Source of the DNA: G963691835 sp963691835
GTDB taxonomy: Bacteria > Pseudomonadota > Alphaproteobacteria > Thalassobaculales > Thalassobaculaceae
DNA: 64,000 nt
Direction: 5' to 3'
Assembly: GCA_963691835.1 (NCBI GenBank)
Contig: OY829383.1
Coordinates: 2,790,001 to 2,854,000 of the forward strand
Positions 42,980 through 52,930 of the stretch are shown here, piece after piece. The position numbers and the translations under genes were made by a program. Under the pieces are notes generated by a model. The model did not search any database. It was not told where the DNA came from and saw nothing but the letters and a program-made list of their open reading frames with translations. Positions within the stretch are counted from its first letter, which is position 1, and the number at the start of each line of letters is the position of its first letter.

Positions 42980-43332
42980 TGCGGCAGATTCTGGAGAAAG
43001 CGTTGCACGCAAGATGTGCGTGGTAAGACCACGCCATCTTCTCGGGATCGCTCCGCGACCCTCGGGAAGGGGGCGTGCCGCCCCCTGTGCAACCCCCTGC
43101 CTGTGGCGTCTCGCGACACCATCGAAACGGCTCCGGCGTTTCATCCCGGCCAGCGTTTCGCCGCTGGACCACGCCCAAGAATCTGGGCAAGACTTTACAC
43201 GAGCGACGTAGCGCACTCATTCTCCGAGCGCGTTGTGCAGGCGTGGGGTGTGGACAACCTCTGGATTCCTCTCCCGTTCGACGAACCAAAACGTTAAAGT
43301 TGTTTGATAATGTGAGTGCTTACAGGGGCAGT
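42980..43332. other. Intergenic region before the restriction enzyme gene
   Basis: A 353-base stretch with no convincing gene. GCGTGGT (43018-43024) pairs with ACCACGC (43028-43034) in a perfect 7-bp hairpin with a 3-base loop shortly after the XRE stop. The last 60 bases, upstream of ATG 43333, are AT-richer and probably hold the promoter. Several frames cross this area but lack start context. Confidence 0.45.
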
Positions 43333-46300
43333 ATGGCAGAGTTTTCTCTACAAAAATTATTGGAAGAATACCGTCTCGCAGCAAAAAGCGAGCGCGAAAA
43401 GGGTGATTATTTTGAGCGGGTGATCCGTATCTTTCTGCAAAACGATGACGTCCAGAAACAGTATTTTTTGGAAGTCGTTCCATTTGGAGAATGGGCGAAG
43501 CTCCATGGGTGGAGTGCAGCCGATACCGGTATCGATCTCGTAGCCACACTCGCAGATGGCTCTGGCTATGCAGCGATACAATGTAAGTTTTACGCGCCAA
43601 ACTACAGCATCCAAAAGCCCGATTTGGATAGCTTCATTTCCGCCGCTTCAAATGATCTATTCTCCCGCCTGATAATCGCCGATACCACCCTTAAGGAATT
43701 CGGGCGAAACGCCAGCGAAACACTGGATAAACTGTCGAAGGATTGGCACCGAATTGGGATCAGCGAATTGGAGGCCAGCCGGATTGACTGGTCCCAGTTC
43801 ATCCGAACCGGCAACGTTAGCCTCGCACCAAAGAAAGAACTCAGGGATCATCAACGCGACGCGCTGAAAGCCGTCGTTGATGGGCTGAATCAGGGAGATC
43901 GTGGCAAGCTCATTATGGCGTGCGGAACTGGCAAAACATTTGCCGCCCTTCGCATCGCAGAGACCATGGCCGGACCAGGAAAACGCGTTCTTTTTATGGT
44001 CCCGTCGCTCGCTCTCATGTCACAAACAGTCCGCGAGTGGAAGAATGACTGTCAGAAGGAATTCACTGCATTCTCCGCGTGTTCCGACGTCAAGATTGGC
44101 CGAAACGCCGACGCCGACAGCTTAGATTTGAACGTTCATGATCTAGCATTTCCCGCGACGACGGACCCAGGAAAACTTGCTGAGCAAGTTGCGCAAGCCT
44201 CTCCCGAACAGATGACCGTCGTGTTTTCAACCTATCACTCGATTGACGTGCTGACACGCGCGCAACAGAACTACGGTCTTCCGGAATTCGACCTCGTGAT
44301 CTGTGATGAGGCTCATCGGACGACCGGTGTTACCCTGAAGGATGAGGACGATAGCAATTTCGTCCGCATTCACAGCAACGACTATGTGACCGCGAAAAAA
44401 CGACTTTATATGACTGCTACGCCGCGCATCTTTGGTGACGGCGCGAAGCGAAAAGCCGATGACTATGATGCCGAACTTGCTTCGATGGACGACGAAAGCA
44501 AATTCGGAAAAGACCTTTTCCATCGTGGATTCGGCTGGGCCGTCGAGCAAGAGCTTCTGACCGATTACAAAGTCGTCGTCCTGGCAGTGGACGAAGGTTT
44601 GGTTTCCACCACAATTCAGAGCCGCCTCAAGGAAGGCGCTGAACTAACTCTCGACGATGCCACCAAGATCATCGGCTGCTACAAGGCTTTGACTAAAAGC
44701 GATATCCGCGCCGATCTCGAATTCGATCCCAAGCCGATGAAACGAGCGCTGGCATTTTGCCAGAGCATCGCAAAATCAAAGATCATCGAAGACGAGTTTA
44801 CGAGGGTCGTTGATGAGTACACCGGAAATGAGTTGATCGAGGATGCACGCCATCTAAGCGCCGAGGTCCGGCACATCGACGGGAGCTACAACGCCAGCGC
44901 CCGCGAAGAGATGCTGAATTGGCTCAAAGCGGACGCAGGTGACGATACCTGCCGTATCCTTACCAATGCAAAGGTCTTGTCCGAGGGCGTCGATGTGCCC
45001 GCCTTGGATGCGATCATGTTCATGCATCCGCGCAAGAGCCAGATTGACGTTGTCCAGTCGGTTGGCCGCGTAATGCGGCGCGCGGATGACAAGAAGCTAG
45101 GTTACGTCATTCTTCCCGTTGCGATCCCGCCAAATACCAAGCCTGAGGAAGCACTCAACGACAACGAGCGCTATAGGGTTGTTTGGCAAATCCTAAACGC
45201 CTTGCGAGCCCATGACGAACGCCTCGACGCCCGGATCAATCAAGCCGAGTTGGGCGAGGATATTAGCGACAAGATCGAGCTTGTCCGAATCTCCTCGGAG
45301 TCCGAGCTAAGGGATCTGACTGCTGTCGTTGATGACTTCGCCACCACCAAGACCAGGTCCGAGAAACCGGGCGCGGGTATCGGTCAGGAAGGCCGTGAGG
45401 CGCGCGATCCAAGTGGCTCTGAATCCCAGGGCGAGTTCGTCTTTGACGAGTTCACCCGCGCCATCATGGCGAAAATCGTCCAAAAGTGCGGAACCCGCGA
45501 GTACTGGGATACATGGGCCAGAGATATCGCCAAGATCGCCCAAACTCATATAACCCGCATAACCACCATCGTGAGCAAAGAGGGGGCGGAGCGCACGGCC
45601 TTCCTCGCCTTCCTCGAAGAGCTCCAGGATGATCTAAACCCCGAAATTACCGAGGCCGAGGCCATTGAAATGCTCGCGCAGCATCTAATTACCCGCCCCG
45701 TCTTCGACGCGCTGTTCAAAGGCAGTCAGTTCACCAAGGCAAACCCCGTCTCCCGCGCGATGGAAACGGTGCTCGGGCAGCTCCACGAGCACAACCTGGC
45801 CAAGGAGTCGAAGAGCCTGTCCAAGTTCTACGCCAGCGTGGAACGCCGTGCGGCCGACGTGGTCACCGCCAACGGTCGGCAGGAACTGATCTACAAGCTC
45901 TACGACAGCTTCTTCAAAGGAGCCTTCCCGGTCCTGACTCAGCGCCTCGGCATCGTGTACACGCCGGTCGAGGTGGTGGATTTCATCATCCACTCTGTCA
46001 ATGACGTGCTGAAGGCGCAGTTCGGCCAGACCCTCGGGTCCGAGGGTGTTCACATCCTCGATCCCTTCACCGGCACCGGCACCTTCATCACGCGACTCTT
46101 GCAATCCGGCCTGATCGGGCACGACGAACTTGCGCGCAAATACCGAGAGGAAATCCACGCCAACGAGATCGTCCTGCTGGCCTACTACATCGCCGCCATC
46201 AATATCGAGACGGTCTATCACGAGCTGATGCAGGGTGAGTTGAGCGACGACACACCCTATGAGCCGTTTGGCGGCATCCTGCTCACCGACACCTTCCAGA

Positions 46301-48225
46301 TGTATGAGCAGGATCGCGACATGGTCGCAAACCTTCTGCCCGACAACTCCGAACGCCGAACCCGGCAAAAGGCGCTGGATATTCAGGTGATCATCGGGAA
46401 CCCGCCCTATTCGGCGGGGCAAGGTAGCGCAAACGACAACGCGGCGAACATCGCCTACCCGACACTCGACAATGCGATCCGCGACAGCTACGCCAAGCAT
46501 TCCTCGGCGACGCTAAAGAACTCTCTTTATGACAGCTATATCCGGGCGATCCGCTGGGCCTCGGATCGGATCGGGAATGCGGGTGTCATGGCCTATGTCA
46601 CCAATGCGGGTTGGATTGACGGCAACGCCACTGACGGACTTCGCAAGAGCCTCGTGGAAGAGTTCAGCGACCTCTACGTATTCCACCTTCGCGGTAACGC
46701 ACGCACCTCGGGCGAGCAGCGACGGAAGGAGAAAGGGAACGTCTTCGGTGAAGGCACCCGTACGCCCGTGGCGATCTTTGTCTTCGTCAAGAATCCGGAC
46801 GCGACAGAACATGGCCGCATCCATTTCCACGATATCGGCGACTACCTGAGTCAGAAGGAAAAACTTGATACCATCAGGAACGTCACCTCGATTGACGGTA
46901 TCACCGCAGAAAACGGTTGGAAGCGCATCACGCCGGACGAAAATAATGACTGGCTGGATCAAGTAGATCGGAGCTTTGACCAGTTTATCGAGATTGCCTC
47001 AAAGAAAACCCAGACGAGAACCATATTTTGTGAGCTGTCTAGCGGCGTCGAGACACAGCGAGACGCTTGGTGCTTCAACTATTCGAGGAAGGCCTTAGAA
47101 AGAAATGTAAAAAAGACGGTCGATTTCTATCAGAGCGAAGTTGACCGCCTCAAACGCAGTGAATCCAAGCCCACAAAAATCGGGGACTTCACTGTGAATG
47201 ACCCAAAGAAGATCAGTTGGTCTCGCGCTCTCCTGAAGGACTTGGAGCGCGAAAAGCCGCTCCAATATGAATCAGGCAAGATCATGAGGTCAATCTATCG
47301 ACCATTCTCTAAGCAATGGTTGTACTTTAGTAGGCGCCTGAACGAGGTTGTTTATCAGACCCCACGCCTTTTCCCTGCCGATGAAGCGAATAATAAAGCA
47401 ATATGTATTACTGGCCCGGGAGCTGGTGGCGAATTTAGCGTCTACATGGTCGATGAGATGCCAAATCGCCACACGATGAGCACTGGCCAATGCTTTCCGC
47501 TCTACCTCTACGAAGAAACCAAGTCTGATAAAGGCCCGTTCGCTACAGCAGCCGGTGAAACCAATTTCACACGCCGCGATGCCCTGACCGACGATGCGCT
47601 AGCCTACTTCCAAGCCGCCTATCCGGGCCAGACGATCACCAAGGAAGATCTGTTCTACTACATCTACGGTCTACTGCATGCGCCCGACTACCGTGAGCGC
47701 TTTAAGAACAACCTCGCCAAGGCGCTGCCTCGCATCCCAGCCGTTCGAACCTTCGCCGATTTCGCCGCCTTTTGCGACGCGGGTCGGCGCCTGGGCGACC
47801 TTCACGTGAACTTTGAGACGGTGGAGCCGTACCTGGTGACTTTTAAGGAAGGCGATCATCGCCTCATTCCGGAGGCGCAGGCTGATCCGGTAAATTTCTA
47901 CCGCGTCAAAAAGATTAAGTTCGGCGGCAAGGGCAAGGACAAGGACAAGACCACTGTTATCTACAACGATAACATCACGATGCAGAACATCCCGTTAGAG
48001 GCCTACGACTACGTCGTCAACGGCAAGCCTGCCCTCGAATGGGTGATGGAACGGCAGATGGTCAAAACCGATAGGGCCAGCGGCATCGTCAACGACGCCA
48101 ATGACTATGCCAACGAGACCGTGGGCGATCCGAGATATCCCCTTCAACTCTTCCAACGAATGATCACCGTAAGCCTGGAAACGATGAAGATCGTCAACGG
48201 TTTGCCGAAATTGGATATTGATTGA
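43333..48225 (+). CDS. Type ISP restriction-modification enzyme (single polypeptide, LlaGI-like)
   Basis: A 1630-residue protein; ATG 43333 is chosen because upstream codons are out of keeping with the domain start. Domains in order: an Mrr-like nuclease, residues 1-100 (GIDLVATL with D68; AIQCKFY with Q83 and K85); a superfamily 2 helicase/translocase, with Walker A MACGTGKT near 196, DEAH near 325, and GRVMRRADDKK near 578; an N6-adenine methyltransferase with ILDPFTGTGTF near 908 and NPPYSAGQG near 1023; and a C-terminal target-recognition region. Type ISP enzymes bind, modify, translocate and cut with one chain of about 1580 residues. The GHKL gene follows 95 bases downstream. Confidence 0.9.
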   Translation: MAEFSLQKLLEEYRLAAKSEREKGDYFERVIRIFLQNDDVQKQYFLEVVPFGEWAKLHGWSAADTGIDLVATLADGSGYAAIQCKFYAPNYSIQKPDLDSFISAASNDLFSRLIIADTTLKEFGRNASETLDKLSKDWHRIGISELEASRIDWSQFIRTGNVSLAPKKELRDHQRDALKAVVDGLNQGDRGKLIMACGTGKTFAALRIAETMAGPGKRVLFMVPSLALMSQTVREWKNDCQKEFTAFSACSDVKIGRNADADSLDLNVHDLAFPATTDPGKLAEQVAQASPEQMTVVFSTYHSIDVLTRAQQNYGLPEFDLVICDEAHRTTGVTLKDEDDSNFVRIHSNDYVTAKKRLYMTATPRIFGDGAKRKADDYDAELASMDDESKFGKDLFHRGFGWAVEQELLTDYKVVVLAVDEGLVSTTIQSRLKEGAELTLDDATKIIGCYKALTKSDIRADLEFDPKPMKRALAFCQSIAKSKIIEDEFTRVVDEYTGNELIEDARHLSAEVRHIDGSYNASAREEMLNWLKADAGDDTCRILTNAKVLSEGVDVPALDAIMFMHPRKSQIDVVQSVGRVMRRADDKKLGYVILPVAIPPNTKPEEALNDNERYRVVWQILNALRAHDERLDARINQAELGEDISDKIELVRISSESELRDLTAVVDDFATTKTRSEKPGAGIGQEGREARDPSGSESQGEFVFDEFTRAIMAKIVQKCGTREYWDTWARDIAKIAQTHITRITTIVSKEGAERTAFLAFLEELQDDLNPEITEAEAIEMLAQHLITRPVFDALFKGSQFTKANPVSRAMETVLGQLHEHNLAKESKSLSKFYASVERRAADVVTANGRQELIYKLYDSFFKGAFPVLTQRLGIVYTPVEVVDFIIHSVNDVLKAQFGQTLGSEGVHILDPFTGTGTFITRLLQSGLIGHDELARKYREEIHANEIVLLAYYIAAINIETVYHELMQGELSDDTPYEPFGGILLTDTFQMYEQDRDMVANLLPDNSERRTRQKALDIQVIIGNPPYSAGQGSANDNAANIAYPTLDNAIRDSYAKHSSATLKNSLYDSYIRAIRWASDRIGNAGVMAYVTNAGWIDGNATDGLRKSLVEEFSDLYVFHLRGNARTSGEQRRKEKGNVFGEGTRTPVAIFVFVKNPDATEHGRIHFHDIGDYLSQKEKLDTIRNVTSIDGITAENGWKRITPDENNDWLDQVDRSFDQFIEIASKKTQTRTIFCELSSGVETQRDAWCFNYSRKALERNVKKTVDFYQSEVDRLKRSESKPTKIGDFTVNDPKKISWSRALLKDLEREKPLQYESGKIMRSIYRPFSKQWLYFSRRLNEVVYQTPRLFPADEANNKAICITGPGAGGEFSVYMVDEMPNRHTMSTGQCFPLYLYEETKSDKGPFATAAGETNFTRRDALTDDALAYFQAAYPGQTITKEDLFYYIYGLLHAPDYRERFKNNLAKALPRIPAVRTFADFAAFCDAGRRLGDLHVNFETVEPYLVTFKEGDHRLIPEAQADPVNFYRVKKIKFGGKGKDKDKTTVIYNDNITMQNIPLEAYDYVVNGKPALEWVMERQMVKTDRASGIVNDANDYANETVGDPRYPLQLFQRMITVSLETMKIVNGLPKLDID

Positions 48226-48320
48226 TGACAAAGATAATTACTGAAAAACACTTATTGTTTTTTACAGAGTTCAGAAATTTTGAACCAGAATCTGCCGCCT
48301 AAAATAGGAGGGGGTAATAC

Positions 48321-50300
48321 ATGCCAGATTTACACAGCGATGTTATCGGTCAGGTCGCACGGCTCCCTCTCAAGCCGTCAGAAACCAACGCGCTTTTGCC
48401 ATTATTCGAGGCAATCCACAATTCTCTGCATGCTATCAATGAGCGTTTTGGAGATGACGGGCACGCCGAAAAAGGCCGCATCGATATCGAAGTGTTACGT
48501 AATGAAAATGAAGATGGCACCACGCCGGTGGCCGGGTTTATCGTGCGAGACAACGGTATTGGTTTGAATGAAGAAAATTTCACCTCCTTCTGTACGCCCT
48601 TTTCACAGCACAAGATTAAAAAGGGCGGCAAGGGTATCGGGCGGCTTGGCTGGTTGAAAGTCTTCGACAATATTACTGTCAGTTCGGCTTTTCTAAATGG
48701 AAAGCAGCTTGAGCGGATCGCTTTCGATTTCGTTCTACGTGAGAGCAATCAGATCGCGACAAAGGATTCATCGGATTTGACTCTCAAGGAACCAGGAACT
48801 GTTGTTCATTTGAGCGACTTTGCCGACTCCTACGGTGCCAAATGCCCTGCAAAGACCGACACAATCGTTCAAAGAATCATCGCGCATTTTCTTCCGGTGT
48901 TCGCCGGAGATAAATCTCCTCACATGCTCTTGCATGATGGGGGTGTGGTTGAGTTAAAAAAAGAATTTAAGGACAAAATAAATCAATCTGTCGAGCAGTT
49001 GATAGAGGTTGAAATCGAAGATGAGAAACAACCCATCATAATCCGTCACATGAAATGCGATAAAAGCATCCGGCCGCGTGGATCAGTAAATAACTGGATG
49101 TGCTTTTGTGCAAATGATCGCGGAGTAAAGGAGTATGGAATTGACGAACAGATCGGCCTAAAATCTCTTGATGGAGAGCAGATTTATGTAGGTACGGTTA
49201 CTGGTGATTATCTTGATTCACACGTCAATCCACAACGTACCGATTTCATTTTTGACCCCGAAGAAGGGCGGCTTATCCGCCGCCAGGTCGCATCCAGTGT
49301 CAAAGACTTCCTAAGTGACTATGTCCAAGAGGCCTTGGCGCAGAAGAAAGCAATTACGTCCAATATCATCAAGAAGTACCCCCAATATCTATACATTCAG
49401 GGCGAACTCGATGAGTTCGTCGAAGGCCTTCAGGCAAACAGCAACAATGAAGAAAAAATCTATGTCGAGATGGCGCAACACCGATATCGTCGTCAGCGTC
49501 GTTTTAATGGTGTCAGGCGAGACATTGACTCAGCTCATAAGTACGATGACGCCGTTGCTGAGAAGATAGAGGAATACAGAGAATACATTCTCGACGATAA
49601 AAAAGGTTCGCTTGCGGAGTATGTGACAAAAAGGAAAGCTGTCCTAGACCTTCTCGATAAGCTCCGAGGTTTTGCGGAAGACGAGGACCAGAAGCATCAC
49701 CTTGAAGAGGCAGTCCATCAACTCATCTGTCCAATGCGTACTGAATCGAATGAGTTAGAAATTGAAGACCATAATCTCTGGATATTGGATGATCGACTTG
49801 CCTTCTATAGTTTTTTCGCGTCCGATAGGCCGATCAAAACATACACCGAGTCTGACTCAGGACGCGAACCTGACATCGCTTTTTTCTATGATAGTTGCGT
49901 CGCGTGGCGTGAAAGTGAGCGCGCTTGCGATACTGTTATTTTGGTCGAGTTCAAGCGCCCGGGACAAGAAGATTACACCGACAGAAATGACCCTTTGATC
50001 CAGCTGATGGACTACGTCACGCTATTCAAGTCCGGCAAAACGGTGCGTGATAAGAAAGGGAATGTTATTTCTGGGATCGGTTCGAATACAGCCTTTCACT
50101 GTTACATTGTCGCGGATGTAACCGCTGGTTTGACCAAAAGACTTCGGGGCAGGTTCGATCCAACACCAGACGGTAGAGGTCTCTATGGCTATACGAGAAA
50201 CCCTGACACCTATGTCGAAGTAATACCGTACGACAAATTGCTTCTCGATGCGCAGGCCCGGAACGCGATATTTTTCGACAAGCTTGGTCTTGGCAATTGA
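48321..50300 (+). CDS. GHKL ATPase fused to PD-(D/E)XK-type nuclease, putative defence effector
   Basis: A 659-residue protein; AGGAGGGGG precedes ATG 48321. The GHKL ATP site is at the N-terminus: E30/N34 in FEAIHNSLHAI, DNGIGLNE (D77, G79) and GGKGIGRLGW (residues 102-111). A middle region is helical and basic. Near the end REPDIAFFYD (about 513-522) and VILVEFKRP (E543, K545) match the PD-(D/E)XK active-site order. No kinase motif is seen. It resembles MORC/Hsp90-like ATPases found in defence loci. It sits right behind a Type ISP enzyme, so a linked antiviral role is likely but unproven. Confidence 0.75.
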   Translation: MPDLHSDVIGQVARLPLKPSETNALLPLFEAIHNSLHAINERFGDDGHAEKGRIDIEVLRNENEDGTTPVAGFIVRDNGIGLNEENFTSFCTPFSQHKIKKGGKGIGRLGWLKVFDNITVSSAFLNGKQLERIAFDFVLRESNQIATKDSSDLTLKEPGTVVHLSDFADSYGAKCPAKTDTIVQRIIAHFLPVFAGDKSPHMLLHDGGVVELKKEFKDKINQSVEQLIEVEIEDEKQPIIIRHMKCDKSIRPRGSVNNWMCFCANDRGVKEYGIDEQIGLKSLDGEQIYVGTVTGDYLDSHVNPQRTDFIFDPEEGRLIRRQVASSVKDFLSDYVQEALAQKKAITSNIIKKYPQYLYIQGELDEFVEGLQANSNNEEKIYVEMAQHRYRRQRRFNGVRRDIDSAHKYDDAVAEKIEEYREYILDDKKGSLAEYVTKRKAVLDLLDKLRGFAEDEDQKHHLEEAVHQLICPMRTESNELEIEDHNLWILDDRLAFYSFFASDRPIKTYTESDSGREPDIAFFYDSCVAWRESERACDTVILVEFKRPGQEDYTDRNDPLIQLMDYVTLFKSGKTVRDKKGNVISGIGSNTAFHCYIVADVTAGLTKRLRGRFDPTPDGRGLYGYTRNPDTYVEVIPYDKLLLDAQARNAIFFDKLGLGN

Positions 50301-50664
50301 TTCTTAACTTTGCCGCGCCCGTTCTAATGCCGGGCCGGGCTCTAGGTGCGGCACGCCCGGAGCCACCTTCCGGCGTCTCCGCCATGCGGTGACGATCCCT
50401 CGCGCGTTTCGACGGTCAGCCATTCGGCTGGCCTTTTTTTGTTTCTGACTGATTGGGGCCTGCGGCCCCATCCTCCGTCAAGGCCAAGACCCTTCGGGCG
50501 TTGGCCGGCGGTGTCCCCGGCCTTCCGCACCCCTTCGTTCCTTCGGGGTTTGTGCAGGCCGGGCGATCCCCCTCCGCCGGTCACCGGCCTTGACGGCATC
50601 CCCCCGCTCATTGGCGCGGGCCTAGTCGGTTGCGTATGCGCAACCCAAACTAGGAGAAAGATCA
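50301..50664. other. Non-coding region with terminator and inverted repeats upstream of ardC
   Basis: A 364-base gap. GGTCAGCC (50414-50421) with GGCTGGCC (50426-50433) and seven T's form a terminator for the preceding genes. CCGTCAAGGCC (50475-50485) and GGCCTTGACGG (50586-50596) are an exact inverted repeat, 100 bases apart. No gene is seen. The nearby relaxase makes this a possible transfer origin or regulatory site. Confidence 0.5.
50621..50654. promoter_or_regulatory. Nested palindrome just before ardC
   Basis: An inner inverted repeat GGTTGCG (50628-50634) / CGCAACC (50639-50645) has a 4-base TATG loop. An outer repeat CCTAGT (50621-50626) / ACTAGG (50649-50654) surrounds it. It lies 10 bases upstream of the ardC ATG and overlaps its ribosome site region. 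It may be an operator, an mRNA switch or part of an oriT. Confidence 0.55.
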
Positions 50665-51558
50665 ATGAAAACCGATGTTTATACCCGTGTCACCGATAAA
50701 ATTATTGCTGACCTTGAGAAAGGCGAACTCACCTGGCGCAAGCCGTGGAATGCCGAACACCTGGCCGGGCGGATCGAGCGGCCTTTGCGGCATAACGGCG
50801 TTCCCTATCAGGGGATCAATATCATCCTGCTATGGGCGGCGGCCTGCGCGCGGGAATTCACCGCGCCGCTGTGGATGACCTACAAGCAGGCCAAGCAACT
50901 CGGCGGGCATGTCTGCAAAGGAGCCAAGGGCGAGCTTGTCGTCTATGCCGACACCTTCACCAAGACCGAGCAGGACGAGAGCGGGAAGGAAGTGGAGCAG
51001 CAAATCCCCTTCATGAAGGGATATACCGTTTTCAATGTCGAGGAGATCGAGGACCTGCCGGAGCATTTCTATGCGCGGGCAGAGCCGGTCAATCCTGACA
51101 TTGAAAGGATCGAGTCCGCTGAGCGGTTCTTTGCCGCTACCGGCGCGGAAATCCGCCATGGCGGGGACCGGGCCTACTACGCGCTTCAGCCGGACTACGT
51201 GCAGATGCCGCCTTTCGAGACCTTCTGCGATGCCGAGAGCTATTACGCCACGCTGGCGCATGAGCTGACGCACTGGACGCGCCATCCCTCGCGTCTCGAT
51301 CGGGACTTTGGACGCAAGCGCTGGGGCGATGAAGGTTATGCGCGCGAGGAACTGGTCGCAGAGCTGGGATCGGCTTTCCTGTCTGCCGACCTTGGCCTTA
51401 CCCCGGAGACGCGAGAGGATCACGCAGCCTATATCGGTTCATGGCTGGAAGTGCTGCGCAGCGATAAGCGCTTCATCTTTCAGGCGGCAAGGTTTGCCCA
51501 AGCCGCTGTCGAGCACCTGCAAGGCTACCAACCCAAGGCGCAGGCCGCAGTTGCCTAA
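50665..51558 (+). CDS. ardC: ArdC-family antirestriction protein
   Basis: A 297-residue protein with GGAGAAAG before its start. An N-terminal ssDNA-binding domain (KIIADLEKGELTWRKPWN, GVPYQGINIILLW, WMTYKQAKQLGGHVCKGAKG) is followed by a zincin-like metallopeptidase domain: YYATLAHELTHWTRHPSRL with the HExxH zinc motif near 199, then EELVAELGSAFL giving the third ligand Glu. ArdC proteins protect incoming single-stranded DNA from restriction during conjugation; the peptidase fold may be degenerate for catalysis in some. It is convergent with the relaxase gene. Confidence 0.92.
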   Translation: MKTDVYTRVTDKIIADLEKGELTWRKPWNAEHLAGRIERPLRHNGVPYQGINIILLWAAACAREFTAPLWMTYKQAKQLGGHVCKGAKGELVVYADTFTKTEQDESGKEVEQQIPFMKGYTVFNVEEIEDLPEHFYARAEPVNPDIERIESAERFFAATGAEIRHGGDRAYYALQPDYVQMPPFETFCDAESYYATLAHELTHWTRHPSRLDRDFGRKRWGDEGYAREELVAELGSAFLSADLGLTPETREDHAAYIGSWLEVLRSDKRFIFQAARFAQAAVEHLQGYQPKAQAAVA

Positions 51559-51568
51559 GCCATAAATC

Positions 51569-51594
51569 GGCCGGACGGCAAAACCGTCCGGCCT
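51569..51594. terminator. Bidirectional hairpin between ardC and relaxase gene
   Basis: GGCCGGACGG (51569-51578) and CCGTCCGGCC (51584-51593) pair perfectly with a 5-base loop CAAAA. A weak T-stretch follows on the plus side. It lies 10 bases after the ardC stop and reaches the relaxase stop. Confidence 0.75.
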
Positions 51595-52930
51595 ACCTTT
51601 CTGGCACAGGGCCGTCGCGCGAGCGGGAGCGGCGTCGCGGGCGCTCTTCCGTGCGGCGGCGTTCCTTGAAGGCCTCCCGCCGCGCTTCGCGCTCGGTTTC
51701 AGCCTCACGCTCCATATTTTGGAAGACCTTGGCGTCTTCGGTGAGAGAGCGCGTAACGGCCTTGTTCTCTTCCCGCTGCTGCGTTCGTTCCTTTACCACT
51801 TCGCGGCGCTGAACAAGCTGAACGGCGGTAAGGGTGGTTTGCTCAGCCTTGTCACGCACACGCGAGGCTGCTTCCTCCCTCGCATTGCGTTCAAGCGTGC
51901 GTTTGCGCTCACCCCGCAGCCGGTCCCAGAGGCCAAGTACACCGCCGCGAAGGCGGGACTGGCGTTCCTGCTCTTCCGCTTCCTGGCGGCGCTTGGCCGC
52001 TTCGCGGAACGCTTCGCGCTGCGCCCTCTGGCGCTCTTTGATTGCCGCACGCTTGGCTTCAGCGTCCCGGCGCTCGCGCTCTTCTTTCGCGGCGACCTCC
52101 CGCTGGAATTCCTCCATCTTGGCCTGCATGGCCTTGGCAATCTCTTGCTTGGTATCGGCAACCGAGGGCAGCGAGTTTTCATCGCCGAGCCGCTCGCGCA
52201 CCTCTTTGGTCTTGATCCCGACGCGCTTGGCGATGGAATGCACCTCGCCATGCCTATCCACGGCCACATGGCCGCGCCGATCACCTTTTGCCAGCCAATA
52301 GCCGCGCTCTTGCAGGGCATGAGTAAAGGCCGCCTTTGAATCCGAGATCGCCCAGGCATCCTGAAACGCTGCCTTGATAGCGCGCGGGTCTTCCTTGATC
52401 CGCTTGGCCTGCTGCCATTCAGCGAGCGTGAAATTGCGCGGATCGCGCTGACCGCTCACAGCCAGACCGGGCGGCATCTTCCAACCGTGCTCCAGATACA
52501 GCTCGCGCGAGACATCCTGCATCTTGCGCCTGGAATGCGGCAGCGGGATCGCCTTCATCTCCTCCACATCGATGCGGCTCCATACGGCATGCGCATGGCG
52601 GCGCATCTCGCCATCATCGCCGCGCTTTTCGTGGAAGACCACGGCGCGCGGCTGGGCGGTCAGGCCCAGCTTCGTTTCTGCCTTGTTGATAGCTTGGAAA
52701 AATGCCTCATCGTCCACGTTCGCGCCCTTGGGCGGATTGAGCGACAGGGAAAACAGGAACTGGCGGCATTTCGTGCCCCGGCTGACTGCGTAGCTCTCTT
52801 GAAATGCGCCATCGATGGTTTGGGCCACGAAGCCGCGCAGCTCCGAGACCTCGACACGTTCGTTCTCGGTTTTCATCAGATGCCGGGCAAGATCACGCGC
52901 CCCGCCGCGCTGGTTGCCGACAAGGATCAT
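51593..52930 (-). CDS. Relaxase/mobilization nuclease (MobA/VirD2-like)
   Basis: A 445-residue protein. ILVGNQRGGARDLARHLM at the start and the three-His cluster VVFHEK (H100) plus RRHAHAVWSRID (H112, H114) near the end of the first domain fit an HUH-type relaxase; the active tyrosine is not certain (Y47 is a candidate). Residues about 250-445 are highly charged, Arg/Glu-rich and coiled-coil, as in many mobilization relaxases. Its start overlaps the mobC-like gene (ATGA). It would nick the element's oriT and lead the strand out. Confidence 0.8.
   Translation of the reverse strand: MILVGNQRGGARDLARHLMKTENERVEVSELRGFVAQTIDGAFQESYAVSRGTKCRQFLFSLSLNPPKGANVDDEAFFQAINKAETKLGLTAQPRAVVFHEKRGDDGEMRRHAHAVWSRIDVEEMKAIPLPHSRRKMQDVSRELYLEHGWKMPPGLAVSGQRDPRNFTLAEWQQAKRIKEDPRAIKAAFQDAWAISDSKAAFTHALQERGYWLAKGDRRGHVAVDRHGEVHSIAKRVGIKTKEVRERLGDENSLPSVADTKQEIAKAMQAKMEEFQREVAAKEERERRDAEAKRAAIKERQRAQREAFREAAKRRQEAEEQERQSRLRGGVLGLWDRLRGERKRTLERNAREEAASRVRDKAEQTTLTAVQLVQRREVVKERTQQREENKAVTRSLTEDAKVFQNMEREAETEREARREAFKERRRTEERPRRRSRSRDGPVPER

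Noticed and set aside
42980..43332. Short overlapping frames between the XRE and restriction genes
   Set aside because: No ribosome site or protein-like composition; treated as intergenic.
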